In this document: piece by piece, positions 1 through 11,521 of the stretch
How positions within the stretch are numbered: the first letter of the stretch is position 1
Layout: the number at the start of each line of letters is the position of its first letter
Source of the DNA: Ampullaceana balthica
Taxonomy: Eukaryota; Mollusca; Gastropoda; Lymnaeidae
Assembly (NCBI GenBank): GCA_944989445.1
Contig: CALYLW010000545.1
Location: 188,856 to 252,855, forward strand
Length of the DNA stretch: 64,000 bases
Direction of reading: 5' to 3'
The notes under the pieces: generated by a model
What the model was told of the DNA's origin: nothing
The model's input: only the letters and a program-made list of their open reading frames with translations
Database searches by the model: none
Position numbers and translations under genes: made by a program

Positions 1-1568
1 ACACGTCGGTGATTACCAACACATCCTCTCTGCCATCACTGGCGGTCTCTAGCTTGGTGAAGTCAACAGCTATTATCTCACCAGGATATGTCGCGATAAT
101 CGGAGTTGACGTAGTATGCAGCGTGCCAGGAGAACGTCCCATTGTGCAGCGGCTGCATGTGGATATGTACTCTCGTACCTGTGTATACATGCCAGGCCAG
201 TAGCAGCGCGATCTTAGGAGAGAAATTGTTCGTTCCACGCCCTGATGACCCATGGCATCATGAAGCGAGTATAATACTTCAGGGATAAGCCTGGAAGGCA
301 ACAATAACTGATCACAGGTACCCTGGGCTGGATCCGTGATCCTCCTAAACAACAGACCTTTGTGGAGCAACAATCTCTTGTGTTGGTTACTTAATGTCCT
401 GCTTCCCTGACCTGGTCGGGGGCGCTCTGGCCATGACTCCAGCAGCGGACCAATATGTTTATCCTTTGTCTGCATTGAAATCAATTCGCTGCTGGACCAT
501 CGAGGTAGAAAAGTATTCCCTTCAGTCTTGAGGACTAATTCTTCCCCCGCGGGCCTTGTATGTTTTCCGTTTGGCATGGCGGCCTCCAGCTTCTGACATT
601 GTGTTTCCTGTGCCACGGCAATTTCTGCTGGCACCGCGGTGGCCGTTTGAAAATCCCCTGGAAGCCTGGACAGAGCATCTGCCGGATTCTGTTTCCCCGG
701 CCGGTATTTAACATCAAAGTTGAACTGTGCCAACTGTGCGGCCCAGCGTTGTTCCAAAGCACCCAGCGGTGCGGTGCGAAAATATACCAATGGGTTGTTA
801 TCAGTGTAAACAGTGAACGTGGCACCAATTAGATAGTGACGGAACTTTTCACTGATTGCCCATTTCATAGCAAGAAACTCCAATTTTAAACTACTGTAGG
901 AGGCCTGATTCCTTTCAGTAGGTCGTAGACGTCGACTGGCGTAGGCGATTATGCGTCGTGCACCATCCTGTTCTTGTGATAGTATTCCACTTAGTCCCTC
1001 ATGACTGGCATCCGTCTCAAGAATAAAGGGCTTCGTGAAATCAGCATATCCCAATATGGGTGCAGCCGTGAGAGCTAATTTAAGCCGATCAAACGCCTGT
1101 TGGTGTTTTTCTTCCCAGAGCTCAGCTATTTTAACCGTCTTCTTGTTAGACCCCTTACTGCCGAGGGTGACAAGATCATGAAGTGGTCCGGCTATTTCTG
1201 CAAATCCCTTTACAAATCGCCGGAAATAGCTGGCAAAGCCTACAAAACTGCGCAGCTCTGTTGTAGTAGTTGGGGTGGGCCAGTTTCTCACCGCCTCCAC
1301 CTTAGAAACATCACAGCCAATTCCCTTGGCTGATATGGTATGGCCTAGATAGTTCACTTCACGCCGTAAAAACTGGCATTTGTCTGGGCGCAACTTTAAA
1401 CCTGTCTCTATTATACGGCTCAGTAGTTTATCAAGGTGTTGCAAGTGTTCCTCGAACGTCTTGGAGTAGACTAGTAGGTCATCCAGATAGACCAATAAAA
1501 ATTGGAAGAGGAAGTCGGACATGGTGCGTTGCATCAGTCGTTGAAAGGTTGCCGGAGCCGAAGTGAGT
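1..1568 (-). pseudogene. pol C-terminal part: RT end, RNase H, integrase start
   Basis: Reading the minus strand by eye, the RT catalytic box YLDD lies at 1478-1489, the RNase H start TDASHEG near 996-1018, the integrase zinc-binding HHCC region between about 266 and 127, and the first catalytic aspartate of the integrase core (VDF) plus a second (ITD) at the left edge. I saw no stop in this frame up to the edge. It is separated from the upstream protease/RT frame by a +1 shift in the C run at 1569-1572. Role: copying the element RNA to DNA and inserting it into the genome. Confidence 0.85.
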
Positions 1569-2807
1569 CCCCATAGGCATACGGGTATATTCGAATAATC
1601 CCATAGGGGTGACAAAGGCGGTCTTGTGCTGGTCCCCCGGATGCATGGCTATCTGGTGGTAGCCGCTGGTTAAATCCAGAGTTGAAAAGAACTGGGCTCC
1701 CACCAAAGTGTCGAAGGTTTCTTGGATGCGTGGTAACGGGTAGGCGTCGCCCATAGTTTTAATATTTAGTTTCCGGTAGTCTACCGTGAGGCGCAAGCTG
1801 CCGTCCCGTTTACGCACGAGAACGATTGGGGCGGCATATGGGCTATAACTCTCTGTGATCACCTTCTTCTCAATCAGCCCTCGAATATGTTGCTGAACCT
1901 CCTGAAGTTGATTTGGGGGTATTCTACGATAAGGCTGAGTGACTGGCTTGTCATCATGAGTTCGGATGCGGTGAAACACCGCATCGGTGTAGCCTAAATC
2001 ACTTTCATCTTGTGAAAAAGCGGCGGCTCGACGACAGAGAAGTTCCTGAAGCTGCCGACGTTGCTGGTTGGTGAGATTCTGACCTTGTATGTCTACTGGT
2101 GGAACCTCACCTGATCCAGCGGCTAACTTATGACACGAAACTATGATCTCGTCAGCAGTAACATTGAATTTCACAGTGTTATTGTTCTCTAATGTCTCCA
2201 CCGGTTCCAATTGGGCGATTGGTGCTCGTTTAGCCAGGAACACACCTTCGACGGTCATGTTAGCTACACGCACGAAGGGACCAGCAGATGAGCCTACTAG
2301 GGTCGGGATGACTATTAGTCCAGGAGGAAGCGTTTCCTCACCCTGGGATGCCAGCAGTGGGTGAGAAGTCGTAATTTTTCCGACCCGGACGTTGGCTACG
2401 GACAGGGCTGGAATGAAGCTCCTTTCAGCCACCCGTGCAGTCTTTGGTTCATTTAGTGTCCCACTACGGATCTCTCGAACCGTGGATTCGAGAAATTGTG
2501 GTACCTGGTTTGCGTGTGGCAGCCACCTTTTCAATACATTCATTCCCAGCAGCACAGGAACCTCTTGTTTTCGTACTTGGGTCACCAGGCCGTTTGGGGT
2601 CTTGACAACGAGGAACGGGACATCTTGTAGATGCTGCCCTAGTAGTTGCACATCGACAGTCATGATTCCACGATATGGCACCTCAGCTCCGTTGACGGCC
2701 CGTAAAGTTATGAAGCCGGTTTCAAGGGTGAGGTGGCCAAGATGTTGGAATGCCCATGTTTCGGTGATGGTGCTTACTTCGCTCCCCGTGTCAATAAGTG
2801 CCGCCAC
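1479..2807 (-). pseudogene. pol N-terminal part: aspartic protease and RT
   Basis: The protease active site ALIDTGSEVSTI lies at the N-terminus of this open frame. It is followed by a linker and RT fingers/palm with VDYRKLN, YPLPRIQETFDTL, FSTLDLTSGYHQI and FEYTRMPMG. Family knowledge identifies this as a Ty3/gypsy polyprotein. After MPMG the frame goes wrong: a four-C run on the plus strand (1569-1572) has one base too many, and the conserved RT sequence continues in the next frame. The start at 2807 is only the first Met; the real polyprotein frame extends further upstream toward the gag stop at 2900. Confidence 0.85.
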
Positions 2808-2899
2808 CTGGTGACCATTTAGGGTTACCTCCAGGGTTGGACACGTGCCAATGAGTCCCGTTGACCTCCCCGTTGCGTGTCTGTTGACAGCAACGGGGT

Positions 2900-3529
2900 T
2901 TAGAAGTTTCCCTGGTTCACAGGTGGCCTTCTTTGGGTCATCTGTTGTCTGGGCTGCTGCTGCAGAGGATGTTGTTGGGGTGTATTATTTTGGTTAGCGA
3001 CGTACCTCTTTTTGGCCTGGCACTCGTCTTCTATGTGACCTCTTCGGTTGCACCACATGCAGGTCAGGATGCCCCGCGGAGGCTGTCCCTGGAGTTGATG
3101 GGACTGTCTGCGTGCGGGCTGCAGGTGTTGTTGTCCCATGATAGGCTGTCTGAGTGTTGGTGGACAGTGGACACTGTTGGCGCCCATGTCCCCTCGGTGC
3201 TGCTGGATTGACTGATTGAGCCTATCTGCCACGGCTTCTACCTGCTGGTCGATGTGGGCCATTAGTTGTTGTGTCATCTGTGCCCAGTCAGGGAGAGGTG
3301 CTGCTGAGAGCTGCGCTGTGGCGGCAACATCCGAGAAATCTTCTCTCATCCACCTCTGGGCCTCTTTGACGACGTCTTCGAAAGTGCTGTCAGTGTTTAA
3401 CCTGGTGTAGGCTTTCACGTCGCGTCGCAAGGCTGCCGGCTGTAGACCCTGGACAAATGTATCCCGCAGTGTGTCATCTGCAAGGATGCCTGTCCGTGCT
3501 GTGTTGGCTAAGGCGAAAAGACTACGCAT
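2900..3529 (-). pseudogene. gag C-terminal part with zinc knuckle
   Basis: The 209-residue open frame contains a gypsy-type gag region (DTFVQGLQP, DVKAYTR, EAQRWMRED). A single CCHC zinc knuckle, C-x2-C-x4-H-x4-C beginning CMWCNRRGHI, sits about three quarters along, and the end is rich in glutamine. Gag packages the element RNA. The Met at 3529 is internal: the homologous frame extends upstream through TVGDYAAS to the break with the N-terminal gag frame. It is followed immediately by the protease/RT frame. Confidence 0.85.
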
Positions 3530-3554
3530 ACTGGCCGCATAGTCCCCTACCGTC

Positions 3555-3869
3555 TCACCCTAAGCCCTGATGCCGTTTGTAGAAAGCGGAGGCCAGGGTG
3601 GTGCCATCACGTGGGTCACCCCACTTCTCTACTAAGATACGCAACAGTTTGTCCGGGGTGTTGATCTCCTCAGGTGCCTGGTCCAACATTTCCTGGCGGG
3701 CACGTCCCTCTAAGGCGCTCAGGATCCATATGACTGCTGAGGCAGGGGGCATGGGCTGCAACTGCAGGAGCAATCGCACTTCTTTGACAAATTGCTCCGC
3801 TCCATTATCTCCCGTAAACCGTGGTAGTTTTGGAGGCCGGTTTATCTGGAGCTGCTCCACTTGTTCCAT
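3555..3869 (-). pseudogene. gag N-terminal part
   Basis: The first gag frame starts at an ATG about 90 bases inside the LTR and reads 104 residues, ending KRHQGLG and a stop. The downstream gag frame begins with ETVGDYAAS overlapping this stop, so one extra base near 3557-3560 separates the halves. The region with PRFTGD, WILSALEGRARQE and LVEKWGD resembles gypsy gag. The ATG is the natural translation start given its position just inside the primer binding site. Confidence 0.8.
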
Positions 3870-3938
3870 ATTTTTCTGTGTCCTTTGGAAAATCTATCAC
3901 AAATAACCTTAATTTAACAACTATCCTCACTTGTGACC

Positions 3939-3954
3939 CTGCTCGCAGCGCCAA
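3939..3954 (-). promoter_or_regulatory. candidate tRNA primer binding site
   Basis: On the minus strand TGGCGCTGCGAGCAGG begins two bases inside the LTR end. A TGG start next to the 5' LTR is the expected complement of a tRNA CCA end. I have not matched it to a particular tRNA. Confidence 0.6.
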
Positions 3955-3956
3955 AC

Positions 3957-4277
3957 TGTAGCCGTGTGTGGGCTTCTAATATACAGCATGTCACAGTCAA
4001 CAACAAGATGGAGAATTATATTTATCAAGGTTTATTTGTCTTTCTAATTTTACAACCAAACACTTTTCACGTTAGAACCGGAACAACCACAAACGCACCC
4101 ACACGTCACCCAGTCACTTCTCTCCAGTGCATCTCGGTGCGGTGTACATGGTGCGGCGCTATGTGGGCACTATGTCGGTCTGCACATTGTGTACACTATT
4201 ACATTACATACCAGGGGCAGTGTGTCACTGACCCACCGGCGTGTCCTGCAGTAAACCTACTCTAGCAGCATGCTACA
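3957..4277 (-). repeat. 5' long terminal repeat
   Basis: The 321-bp segment starts TGTAGC and ends GCTACA, giving TG...CA ends with a 6-bp inverted repeat. On the minus strand an AATAAA polyadenylation signal lies at 4031-4036. The primer binding site follows immediately on the internal side. The second LTR is outside the window, so the boundaries rest on these ends and not on an LTR-LTR alignment. Confidence 0.8.
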
Positions 4278-5035
4278 TGTAGATGACAGGACGTTAAAGT
4301 CTCATGTGTAGATGACAGGACGTTGAAGTCTCGTGTGTAGATGAAAGGACGTTGAATTCTCGTGTGTAGATGAAAGGACGTTGAAGTCTCGTGTGTAGAT
4401 GAAAGGACGTTGAAGTCTCGTGTGTAGATGACAGGACGTTGAAGTCTCGTGTGTAGATGACAGGACGTTAAAGTCTCATGTGTAGATGACAGGACGTTGA
4501 AGTCTCGTGTGTAGATGACAGGACGTTAAAGTCTCATGTGTAGATGACAGGACGTTGAAGTCTCGTGTGTAGATGAAAGGACGTTGAATTCTCGTGTGTA
4601 GATGAAAGGACGTTGAAGTCTCGTGTGTAGATGAAAGGACGTTGAAGTCTCGTGTGTAGATGACAGGACGTTGAAGTCTCGTGTGTAGATGACAGGACGT
4701 TGAAGTCTCGTGTGTAGATGACAGGACGTTGAAGTCTCGTGTGTAGATGACAGGAAGTTGAAGTCTCGTGTGTAGATGAAAGGACGTTGAAGTCTCGTGT
4801 GTAGATGAAAGGACGTTGAAATCTCGTGTGTAGATGACAGGACGTTGAAGTCTCGTGTGTAGATGACAGGACGTTAAAGTCTCATGTGTAGATGACAGGA
4901 TGTTGAAGTCTCATGTGTAGATGACAGGACGTTAAAGTCTCATGTGTAGATGATAGGACGTTAAAGTCTCATGTGTAGATGACAGGACGTTAAAGTCTCA
5001 TGTGTCGATGACAGGACGTTGAAGTCTCATGTACA
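4278..5035. repeat. 29-bp minisatellite, about 26 copies
   Basis: The unit begins TGTAGATGACAGGACGTT and continues GAAGTCTCGTG. Variants alternate ACAGG/AAAGG and GTTGAAG/GTTAAAG in blocks, which suggests unequal exchange. The same unit recurs at 20255-20800. Confidence 0.97.
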
Positions 5036-6157
5036 GATGATAGAGATGTTGTATTCTTTTAATATGAAGATAACATTAGATTTTGTACAATTATATCATT
5101 GATATTTAGACTAAGGGATCGTACTCTCACTTAAAATATAACAATGTTGAGCTGACTTTTCTCTTGATGGTATGGTGGTGTAATTTCATGCGCAGATGGC
5201 GTGATGTTAAGGTCTGATGTACAGATAACATTGTGGTTCTGACTCGTTACCAGATGGTATGATTGTGCAACTTCTTGTAGCAGATGGTATGATGGTGCAA
5301 CTTCTTGTAGCAGATGGTATGATGGTGCAGCTTCGTGTATGGGTGGCAAGATGGTGCAGCTTCATGTACAAATGGTTTGATGGCACAGCTTCGTTTACAA
5401 AGGGTATGATGGTGCATCTTCGTGTACAGATGACGTGGCAGTAAAACTCCTAATATTTCAGTAAAGTGATGCTGTAATCTCGGGCAAAGTTTGCCGTGTT
5501 TTGAAGGTTTGCATCCCAACACACTAAATATTACTGTACAAAGTAGTACCATGGGATCTCATGTTGTGTAAATGGGTACAAACGTACAGACAATTCATAG
5601 CCAATGACCACTGTATTTCACACTGTGTTGGTGGGTACACAATAGACTTCTAAGGTTATGTCTGATGACATTCTGTACCACCACCAAGTTTAAATGCTCT
5701 TGTTTATTTTCGTAAAGGTATGTTAATTTAAACCCCCCAAACCCCATTAAAATTACAATTTAATATTGCTAACCCTATCCCCACGCTGTTTGCAACGACC
5801 ACACTATACCCACTAACCCCCTACCCCCCCATTAACACCCCTCCACCCACCCACTAACTCCCCCCTCCTATCTAATTCTCTAACTTTAGTCTTTATTAAT
5901 ATGAAAGAATTCATATGTCAACAATTTATATTTTTGCCCATTATTGTTTCTCTGTGAATAAATGAGGGAATGGAAGGGATGTTGGGGTCAGGTTGAGGAA
6001 AAGAACAGAAAAGAGGAGACAGAAGAATACAACAAACGTCAGATGGGAGAGAAGAGAAGAAAATGTCAGTGAGTACCACAACTCACTCCGGGTCTAGCTA
6101 CTCTTAGGATCTAGGTGTGGCATCAGGGTGGCTGACCAGTCCAGTGATACTTTCCTA
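5036..6157. other. Segmental duplication copy A, non-coding flank
   Basis: This sequence matches 20790-21830 almost base for base, including a degenerate 29-bp repeat with TATGATGGTGCA cores at 5230-5440 that has more copies here than in copy B. C-rich low-complexity sequence lies at 5730-5880. Short open frames here are translations of the repeat. I see no gene between the minisatellite and the receptor pseudogene. Confidence 0.85.
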
Positions 6158-6167
6158 AACTAAGTCT

Positions 6168-6567
6168 CTATGGCATCCGTCCATCCTCATGGGATGATGG
6201 CGTTTCCTCCTGCTCCTCTACCCCCTTCCCCTTTCTCCTGGCCCTTTTCTCCTCGCTCCTGGCTGTAAGGGAAGCTTCCGCGACTTGAATGCCCTCGCGC
6301 ACTTTTGCCCGCCAGGAGGTGCGCCCCACAGCAATGGTCTCCCACGTTTTATGGTCAATCTGCGCCAAAGTCATGTCTTTCTTGCAGACATCCTTAAAGC
6401 GCAAGCAGGGGCGTCCTCTCTTCCGCATACCAGTTGCCAGCTCGCCGTAAAGCAAGGCTCTTGGAATGCGCTCCGGGCTCATCCTGCGGACATGTCCCAA
6501 CCACCGCAGGCGCCTCTAACTCAGGATTGAGTGCATGCTCAGCATATGACTCCTTCTGAGTACCTCG
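6168..6567 (-). mobile_element. 400-bp LINE 3'-end insertion with 10-bp TSD
   Basis: The direct repeat AACTAAGTCT flanks the segment (6158-6167 and 6568-6577). The paralogous copy B has a single AACTAAGTCT and no insert. The minus strand encodes the C-terminus typical of LINE endonuclease-RT proteins (MGHVRRMSPERIPRALLYGE, RGRPCLRFKDVCKKDM), ending in a stop at the 3' edge of the insert. It is a 5'-truncated retrotransposon that inserted after the segmental duplication. Confidence 0.9.
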
Positions 6568-6721
6568 AACTAAGTCTCAAGTGATTTAACTATACCTAAA
6601 CCCTTTGCCCTAATGTTCTCATTATGTAAACTTACTGAACCCAACTATTTTAAATACTAATATAATCCCCCCTATAACCTTCTGTTTCTAAATCCTAATA
6701 TAATATTTAACATTTAAATGA

Positions 6722-7599
6722 CTACAGCTCGTTTAATTCTATTTCGTTATTCACTAATATCCTATCACGGGACGTACATTTTTGAACAAGGGAAAGGCCG
6801 CTATAAATTAAGGGATCGAATGATGCATTTAACGGTAACACTAATATAAGTAGCCATGAATACCATTCTGGACTGGCCTTATAGCCACACGAGGACATGA
6901 GTCCCATAATAAATATGGGACACCAGCAGGCGAGGTTGGCGACTGCAACAAGACTGACCTAAATAGCAAGTCTGCTCTCTCGGCGGCGTCTTGCTGCATT
7001 GACCCCTCTGGCCGCACGACCGATTGTGTTACGGTGAGACAGATAATAGATCGCCACCTGATCACAAACGATTAAAAATATATAAACATATTAAAAAATA
7101 AGAAATGGAGTATAGCGCTGCTGGTTGGTGACTGGTTCACAGGGGCAGACCTAGGCACATGCCATTCGATGAATATACACCCCAATCTGCATGGATACTT
7201 GGGATTATGGATACAATAACCCCAAATATCCATGCAGCGCCAATCCTTTTAGTCACCGAAAATTTTTCCAGGCACTGTCCACCACGTGTAAATTTGATAG
7301 CTAAGATCCGCTCCAGTGTAATTAGAAAAATGATAATGACAGACGTTTCACTGGCAAGAGTAGCGACAAACCCGGCAGTGCTACAGAGGGCACCATGGCG
7401 CCAAGCCGACTGATAGAGGGCGTATCTGTTCCGAAAATGGACATCTGTCGGGGCAATGAGCAGTAGGTAGATGCCCATTAAGGAATCAGACACGCCAAGG
7501 CAGGTCATCAATAAGCCGTAAGGTTTTCTAAAACTGTCTCCGCCTAAAAAGAATATAGAAAGTACACTACCTTAGTTCCCTCCAATTGGAGACGAGCCA
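6722..7599 (-). pseudogene. GRL101-like receptor pseudogene, copy A
   Basis: The minus strand is close to the transmembrane part of the receptor at 21988-23830: TM2 (SDSLMGIYLLLIA), TM3 (SETSVIIIFLITLERILAIKF), TM6 (NLACWCPIFIMGLMS) and TM7 (LDPLIY-type, here FDPLIYSGLS). An in-frame TGA at 7137-7139 replaces a serine codon of copy B, and a TAG at 6959-6961 falls at the start of TM6. Homology to copy B stops near 7599, before the leucine-rich ectodomain, so the copy was truncated by the duplication or later. It is very unlikely to encode a working receptor. Confidence 0.9.
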
Positions 7600-7802
7600 C
7601 AAAATTGTCATTTTTATCTAATGTCATTTTGACTTTTGCAAAGGAATTTTATCTCTTCGCGTACAAGTTTCTTTACACTTTCATGACCTTGATTATAAAA
7701 AAAAATAACCCCTTTTCCAGTCCATGACGGACTATTGGGCAAGTAGCATTCACAAGTTTTATTTAGCCACCACAAACGAGCAAGGGATTGTGTGGCCAGC
7801 AC

Positions 7803-7906
7803 AATGCCCCGTGGGCCATTGCAGCACCAAGAATAGAACCCGTGACTCTCTTCTACCTCGGTTCGGCGGTCCAGCGCGCTACCGCTAGATCACCGCGGCC
7901 CACTGT
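7803..7906 (-). mobile_element. tRNA-derived SINE head
   Basis: The minus strand has an A-box-like TAGCGGTAGCGCGCTGG and a B-box-like GGGTTCTATTC about 40 bases later, the spacing of an RNA polymerase III promoter in a tRNA-derived SINE. The body beyond the head is not recognisable. Confidence 0.6.
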
Positions 7907-7909
7907 CCC

Positions 7910-8440
7910 TAATTAAATCACAGACAAATTTATAATGAAATAATGTACGTAACATATTACACGTAGGCTAACTTATTGTTTTATGGGGGGAAAAATTATT
8001 ACTTTATATTCTATGTGGAATAATTAATTTTTAATAAGGAAAAATCTTCAACTCAAAAATTCGATCAGTCTAATTTATTGATTAATTCAGCAAATAACGC
8101 ATTGGATATATTTCATGTCTAATATGTTAGTTAAACAAGATATTACCTAACTGAATTCTATTTATAGAAAGTAGCGTAATAAACTTATTCTGTCAATGAT
8201 GTTCTTGTATTTTTCATGTGCACAACTTCTATAAATTTATTCAAAGTTTTAAATTTTGATAGAGTCTGGATTTAAATGTGTTGTTCCTGACTTGATAAAG
8301 GAGGATTCGCTTATTAGTGTTCTTGCATCTGGTACAAGTAAATTGTTTTTAAAATATTAGTTTCTGTTTTGGAAATTTGCAAGCTTGAATTGAATGCCTT
8401 TTTTATTACTAATTTTCCCCCTTTATTTGCAAATGTTTTT
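7910..8440. other. AT-rich stretch, nothing recognised
   Basis: No open frame of note, tandem repeat or inverted repeat was seen here. Confidence 0.5.
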
Positions 8441-8449
8441 AGTTTTATT

Positions 8450-8640
8450 TTACATTTGTGAAAATTCTCCAGCAATGATTACTTTATGCAACATTATACC
8501 AGCAATGAATCTTGCAGCTTTATTTTGAATGTGTTCTAGTTTATAAGTGTTTTCCTTGATAGATTGATCCAATACACAAGATGCATATTCAATTATTGGT
8601 CTTACCAATGTAGGGTAGTTTTTAAAGTTTATGCTCTTAC
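8450..8640 (-). pseudogene. LINE reverse transcriptase relic
   Basis: The frame contains YPTLVRPIIEYASCVLDQ and KLEHIQNKAARFI, the signature late RT region of jockey/CR1-type LINEs (usually LVRPILEYASCVWDP). It is short and isolated. A more decayed relative lies at 43180-43470. Confidence 0.75.
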
Positions 8641-9296
8641 GAGCAACAAAGCCCGTCCAAGGACGTTCCGTTACAGTTTCGGTGGCATGTTGTCTAGTAG
8701 TAACAGTAGTGATTAGCAGGAGTGACACACTTCAAGATGGGAACACAGTACTGAATGATGACAAAAATACTGCACTAAAAACACTCGTTTTGAACGTCCG
8801 CGTAATTTTGTTCAATATGTCAATGAGATTTAATTTACCTCCGCTAGTGATTGGCTGTAGGAGTCTGTCGGAGTTTGAGGGACCAATCTCTATCGAGAGC
8901 CGCACAGACAACTGCCTTTTATTATATAGGATTACATTTGTTGCTGTAATTTAAAATTATATCCTAATGTTTAGATGAATTATTTCCATATATTATTTCT
9001 AATAAGTACTCAAATTCTTTAGTCTGAAATTTAAATTATTTTTTTTTAATTTTCTTCCTGTTTTACATGGATTTGAAGATATCTTCTTACGAGCAATTGA
9101 TATGTTTATTACTTTTTTAAAAGCATTGTAGGTTTCCCGCTGCTTGTTTTTTTTTAAAATACAATTTTATATTTCAGAGGTAAAGGAATCTTTTAGCATA
9201 AAACTAAAATAGAAATTCATATATATATATATAAAATCATTGATGTAAAAACGACTAAGACAAAAAATAAAATAAAAATACCAAGTTATTAAGATG

Positions 9297-9302
9297 TTTA
9301 TT
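9297..9302 (-). promoter_or_regulatory. AATAAA polyadenylation signal
   Basis: AATAAA on the minus strand lies about 25 bases beyond the stop codon of the secreted-protein exon at 9328, as expected for a short 3' UTR. Confidence 0.6.
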
Positions 9303-9327
9303 CAAGTCTTATAATAATTGCAAATGA

Positions 9328-9526
9328 TTAGTAAACAATATCTGGATCGAATGACGTGTGTGGGCCTCGCCATCCCCAACATTTACATGCATATCGATCA
9401 GCATTATATTCCCAGTTCATTAAATATGAGCAGAAACTCTCATTGACGAAACAATCTCCGTATCGAAAGTTCTTGTTATCGCATATCCAGAGACATGTGT
9501 ATGTGACATTTTCTATATTTCGTTGT
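9328..9526 (-). CDS. Small secreted eight-cysteine protein, exon 2
   Basis: A pyrimidine-rich acceptor TACTTTATTTTCAG ends at 9527. The exon then reads 65 codons plus a stop with six cysteines (pattern C-x3-C-x9-C-x6-C-x14-C-x-C), two N-glycosylation sequons (NVT, NES) and many aromatic residues, ending in SFDPDIVY. It begins one base into a split codon; exon 1 (14531-14652) ends with exactly the two bases needed (CT+A, leucine). A polyadenylation signal follows. The combined protein would be 106 residues. I do not recognise the family. It could be a secreted defence, signalling or venom-like peptide, but nothing here decides that. An alternative is that this exon belongs to another first exon outside the window. 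Confidence 0.65.
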
Positions 9527-10012
9527 CTGAAAATAAAGTAAGTTATTCTTGACATAAAATGAATAGTTACTTTACACCGAGGTCGTTTGATGAAGTTTGT
9601 TCTTTCAATGATAGCTAAAAATTCTTAGCTGAAATTATTTTATTTTAAGATTAATTAATTAAAAAACTATTGTAAGTGATTGTAACTACAGTCGTGAATT
9701 GTTCATACCAAATACATTAAATTTTTTGTGATTATTGCTACGCTCTTACAATACAATATAAGACAGCGATTAATTGAAGTACTTTAAGTATCAAACAAAG
9801 AAACACATGAGAATGACAATTAATTGTTAGCCAACTGGATGTAATCTGATAAATATAAACCAATTAAGTATATTTTGTTCTATAAAGTCTGATTAACAAA
9901 CTAGCCCGTTAAGATTCGAGTTTAAAAACAGAAAGAAAAAAATTAGGAGACTTGGGGGGGGGATACTAACAAGAGATCGGACAGTTAACACACACAGAAG
10001 GTGGAATGGACA

Positions 10013-10180
10013 CGATGGTCGAGTGGCAGAGCGCTCGGCTGTCGTACCGAGAGTCGCGGGTTCAGGTCAAAGTGAAGGGTTGTCATGTTGCCGAGGCTAA
10101 ATGGCGTCCCCGAGGGCTATTCACGCAATCCCTTCGTAGCGGTGGCAATAGAAACTTGTGAGCGCTGCATCACTTTCTCT
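10013..10180 (+). mobile_element. tRNA-derived SINE (SINE family 1), partial
   Basis: The tRNA-like head has A-box TGGTCGAGTGGCAGAGCG and B-box GGGTTCAGGTC. The body ends GTGAGCGCTGCATCACTT, which it shares with the longer copies at 17545, 42165 and 56643. Confidence 0.75.
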
Positions 10181-10270
10181 TAATGGTCGAAAACAAATAA
10201 TTAACACGGTTTATGGTCAGTGCTCGTCTCTACTTGTCAATCCATCCATCCCTATCAATCTTTGTGGCAC

Positions 10271-10360
10271 TACAGCCCATGTAGGGCTTGGGCCTGCCTC
10301 ACTACCTCCTTCCACTACAGCCCATGTAGGGCTTGGGCCTGCCTCACTACCTCCTTCCAC
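10271..10360 (-). repeat. 45-bp tandem duplication in LINE 3' tail
   Basis: Two back-to-back copies of a 45-bp unit containing CAGCCCATGTAGGGCTTGGG lie between the truncated RT and the end of the element. Confidence 0.85.
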
Positions 10361-11521
10361 TACACACTACTAAATTCCCTTGAGTATTTTGCTTGCACCT
10401 TAACTTTGATATTTGACTTGTTCAACGTGACATATATCATTCTTGTCAGTTTGTTGGGTATGTCAAACTCCTGCAGAGTTTCATATAGATATTTCCTTTT
10501 GATGCTGTAATATGCCATTTTATAATCTACATATAGTTGATGCACTGGGATATTGTGTTCATAGCATTTCTCTAATGTGCATCTGATGGTGACAATTTGA
10601 TTAGTCGTTGATCTGTTTTGTCTGAATCCACATTGGTAGTCTCCTAATATTTCTTCAGGATACGGATGTAGTCTTTTGGCTATAATTTTCGTCTGTATTT
10701 TTAGGAAACATTTAATAGGGAGATTCCTCTGTAATTTGTGCACTGAAGTTTGGATCCTTTCTTGTGTATTGGGGTTATTAATGCCGTTTCCCATTCTGTT
10801 GGTATTTTCTGTTCTTGCCAGATTCTAGTTAAGAGATTATGTATCTGAGTGTGTAGTTCTCCTCCTCCATACTTAAAAAGTTCTACTGTAATAAGATGTT
10901 CTACAGGGGCTTTGTGGTTTTTCATATGATTGATTACTTCTTTAGCTTCTTCTAGTGTTGGCGGTTTTATAAAAGGGTCTGGTCCTCCATGTGGTGGTTG
11001 GTAATCTTCATCTTGTCCATTGTCTGCATTCAGTAAGCCCTCAAAATATTCTCTCATAAGCCCATCTCTCCAATACTTAACTATTTTCTGTGATTAATTC
11101 TCCGTCCTGAATCTCACACATTCATCCATTCATTTCATCTTTTATCTTCATGTACATTCTTCTGATATTTCTCTCTTGACAAGTCTTCTATATCTTTTAG
11201 TTTATCTTCTCCCCAATCCCTCTTTTTCTTCCTGCACATTTTTGTCTCTTCTCCTCTGGCCTTTTTGTATATTTGTGTTGTCTTTCTGGTGGCTCTTTTG
11301 GCATTCGCATTATTCCTTTCTTCAATAGTTTTTCTGCATTCATTGTCGAACCAGCCAACTCTCTTGTTAGATTGTTGGAACCCTACATCTTTTTCTGCTG
11401 ATCTTTTCATAACATTTTTAATCCTATCCCACTGTTCATGTATGTTGATTTCCTTGTTCACTTCTTCTTGAAATGTTTCGAGCTGTGTTTCTACTTCAGT
11501 TTGTAAAATAATAGGGGTGAG

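Larger units (their letters stand above)
1..4277 (-). mobile_element. Ty3/gypsy LTR retrotransposon, partial
   Basis: Read on the minus strand from the right, the order is 5' LTR, candidate primer binding site, gag with a CCHC knuckle, aspartic protease, reverse transcriptase, RNase H and the start of integrase, which is the Ty3/gypsy order. The element runs off the left edge within the integrase core, so the 3' end and 3' LTR are not visible. The coding frame is broken at least twice, in gag near 3557 and in RT near 1570, so this copy looks inactive unless those are consensus errors. Its outer edge sits exactly at the start of a 29-bp minisatellite. Confidence 0.95.

Noticed and set aside
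4278..5035. Regular short repeats considered as a CRISPR array
   Set aside because: Units are head to tail without unique spacers, there are no cas genes, and the DNA is eukaryotic. The same holds for all other arrays here.
5131..5552. Histidine/tyrosine-rich minus-strand frames, also at 20893-21225
   Set aside because: They read through a degenerate 29-bp repeat in the duplicated non-coding flank and differ by frame between the two copies.
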